From Pleionea sp052032335 (GTDB lineage: Bacteria > Pseudomonadota > Gammaproteobacteria > Enterobacterales > Kangiellaceae), in assembly GCA_052032335.1 (NCBI GenBank), contig JBPEWV010000207.1, positions 1 through 6,821 of the forward strand: a DNA stretch of 6,821 nt, read 5' to 3'. The first letter of the stretch is position 1; every line of letters starts with the position of its first letter. Below, piece by piece: positions 6,533 to 6,821 of this stretch. Made by a program: the position numbers and the translations under genes. A model generated the notes under the pieces. That model had not been told where the DNA came from. It ran no database searches and saw only the letters and a program-made list of their open reading frames with translations.

Positions 6533-6533
6533 A

Positions 6534-6821
6534 TTAAGATTCAATAATCTGTTTTGCGCGCTCAATATCAAGCGCTATTTGTTGTTTTAATGCGTCCAAT
6601 GATTCGAACTTTTTTTCATCACGCAGTTTTCTTATAAACGACACAGCAACCTCTGCGCCATAACACTCTTGCTCAAAGTCAAACACGTAAACTTCGAGTC
6701 GTGCCCCGTGTCCGGTAACCGTCGGACGATGGCCAACATTAGCGACTCCTTTTAAAGGACCTTTCGCCAAGCCATCTATTTGCACCAGATAAACCCCACT
6801 AACAGGTGCAACCTTGCGCTT
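6534..6821 (-). CDS. ribF: Bifunctional riboflavin kinase/FMN adenylyltransferase, C-terminal part
   Basis: C-terminal 95 residues of RibF, the cytoplasmic enzyme that phosphorylates riboflavin to FMN and adenylates FMN to FAD. Only the riboflavin kinase domain is in the window: the visible part opens with KRKVAPVSGVYLV, continues with the nucleotide/magnesium motif GVANVGHRPTVTG (visible residues 25-37, including Asn28 and Thr34), then LEVYVFDF (42-49) with the probable catalytic Glu43, then YGAEVAVSFIRKLRDEKKF and a helical tail. The FMN adenylyltransferase domain and the start lie beyond position 6821; the frame is open to the edge, so an internal GTG at 6785 is not a real start. The TAA stop at 6536-6534 is 27 nt before ileS, as in the usual ribF-ileS pair. 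Confidence 0.95.
   Translation of the reverse strand, partial: KRKVAPVSGVYLVQIDGLAKGPLKGVANVGHRPTVTGHGARLEVYVFDFEQECYGAEVAVSFIRKLRDEKKFESLDALKQQIALDIERAKQIIES

Noticed and set aside
6507..6533. T-box or leader-peptide control of ileS, or an ileS promoter using TTGACG in the palindrome
   Set aside because: The gap is only 27 nt, too short for a T-box, and no -10 box occurs at 16-18 bp from TTGACG before the start codon.
1..6821. Mobile element, CRISPR, tRNA/rRNA, toxin-antitoxin or defence system
   Set aside because: Coding coverage by recognised housekeeping and pilin genes is nearly complete, and I saw no direct repeat arrays, transposase motifs or RNA gene signatures.

Overview
The window carries eight genes, all on the minus strand and read from high to low coordinates: ribF (5' end outside the window), ileS, lspA, fkpB, ispH, a fimT/fimU-type minor pilin gene, pilV, and pilW (3' end outside the window). 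The protein signatures and gene order point to a gammaproteobacterium. The ribF-ileS-lspA-fkpB-ispH run is the classic gammaproteobacterial cluster, and the active-site numbering of IspH matches Escherichia coli residue for residue. Adjacency of ispH to minor type IV pilin genes is also familiar from Pseudomonas and several marine genera. The base composition is moderate (mid-40s percent G+C by eye), which fits a marine or environmental genus, but I cannot name the genus.

Region 1 (about 1787-6821) is a tight housekeeping operon. It encodes the riboflavin kinase end of RibF (FMN/FAD synthesis), isoleucyl-tRNA synthetase, lipoprotein signal peptidase II, an SlpA/FkpB-type peptidyl-prolyl isomerase, and IspH, the last enzyme of the MEP isoprenoid pathway. 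Junctions are short or overlapping: a 27-nt gap at ribF/ileS, a 1-nt TAATG overlap at ileS/lspA, an 8-nt overlap at lspA/fkpB, and a 16-nt gap at fkpB/ispH.

Region 2 (1635-1786) is the only real intergenic stretch, 152 bp long. It holds an AT-rich inverted repeat just after the ispH stop, a CRP/Vfr-like palindrome (TGCGA-N6-TCACA), a second hairpin without a good T-tract, and a plausible sigma-70 promoter for the pilin genes.

Region 3 (1-1634) is the start of a type IV pilus minor-pilin operon: fimT/fimU, then pilV, then pilW, with start and stop codons overlapping (ATGA, TAATG). All three products begin with a class III prepilin signal (Gly at -1, Glu at +5). In better-studied bacteria these proteins form the priming complex at the pilus tip together with PilX, PilY1 and PilE, whose genes would be expected beyond position 1.

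I found no mobile element, CRISPR array, RNA gene or new defence-like system. The points most worth a second look are the apparent loss of a zinc-ligand set in the IleRS CP1 region, the CRP-like site upstream of the pilin genes, and a calcium-loop-like DxNxDG motif in the FimT-type pilin.
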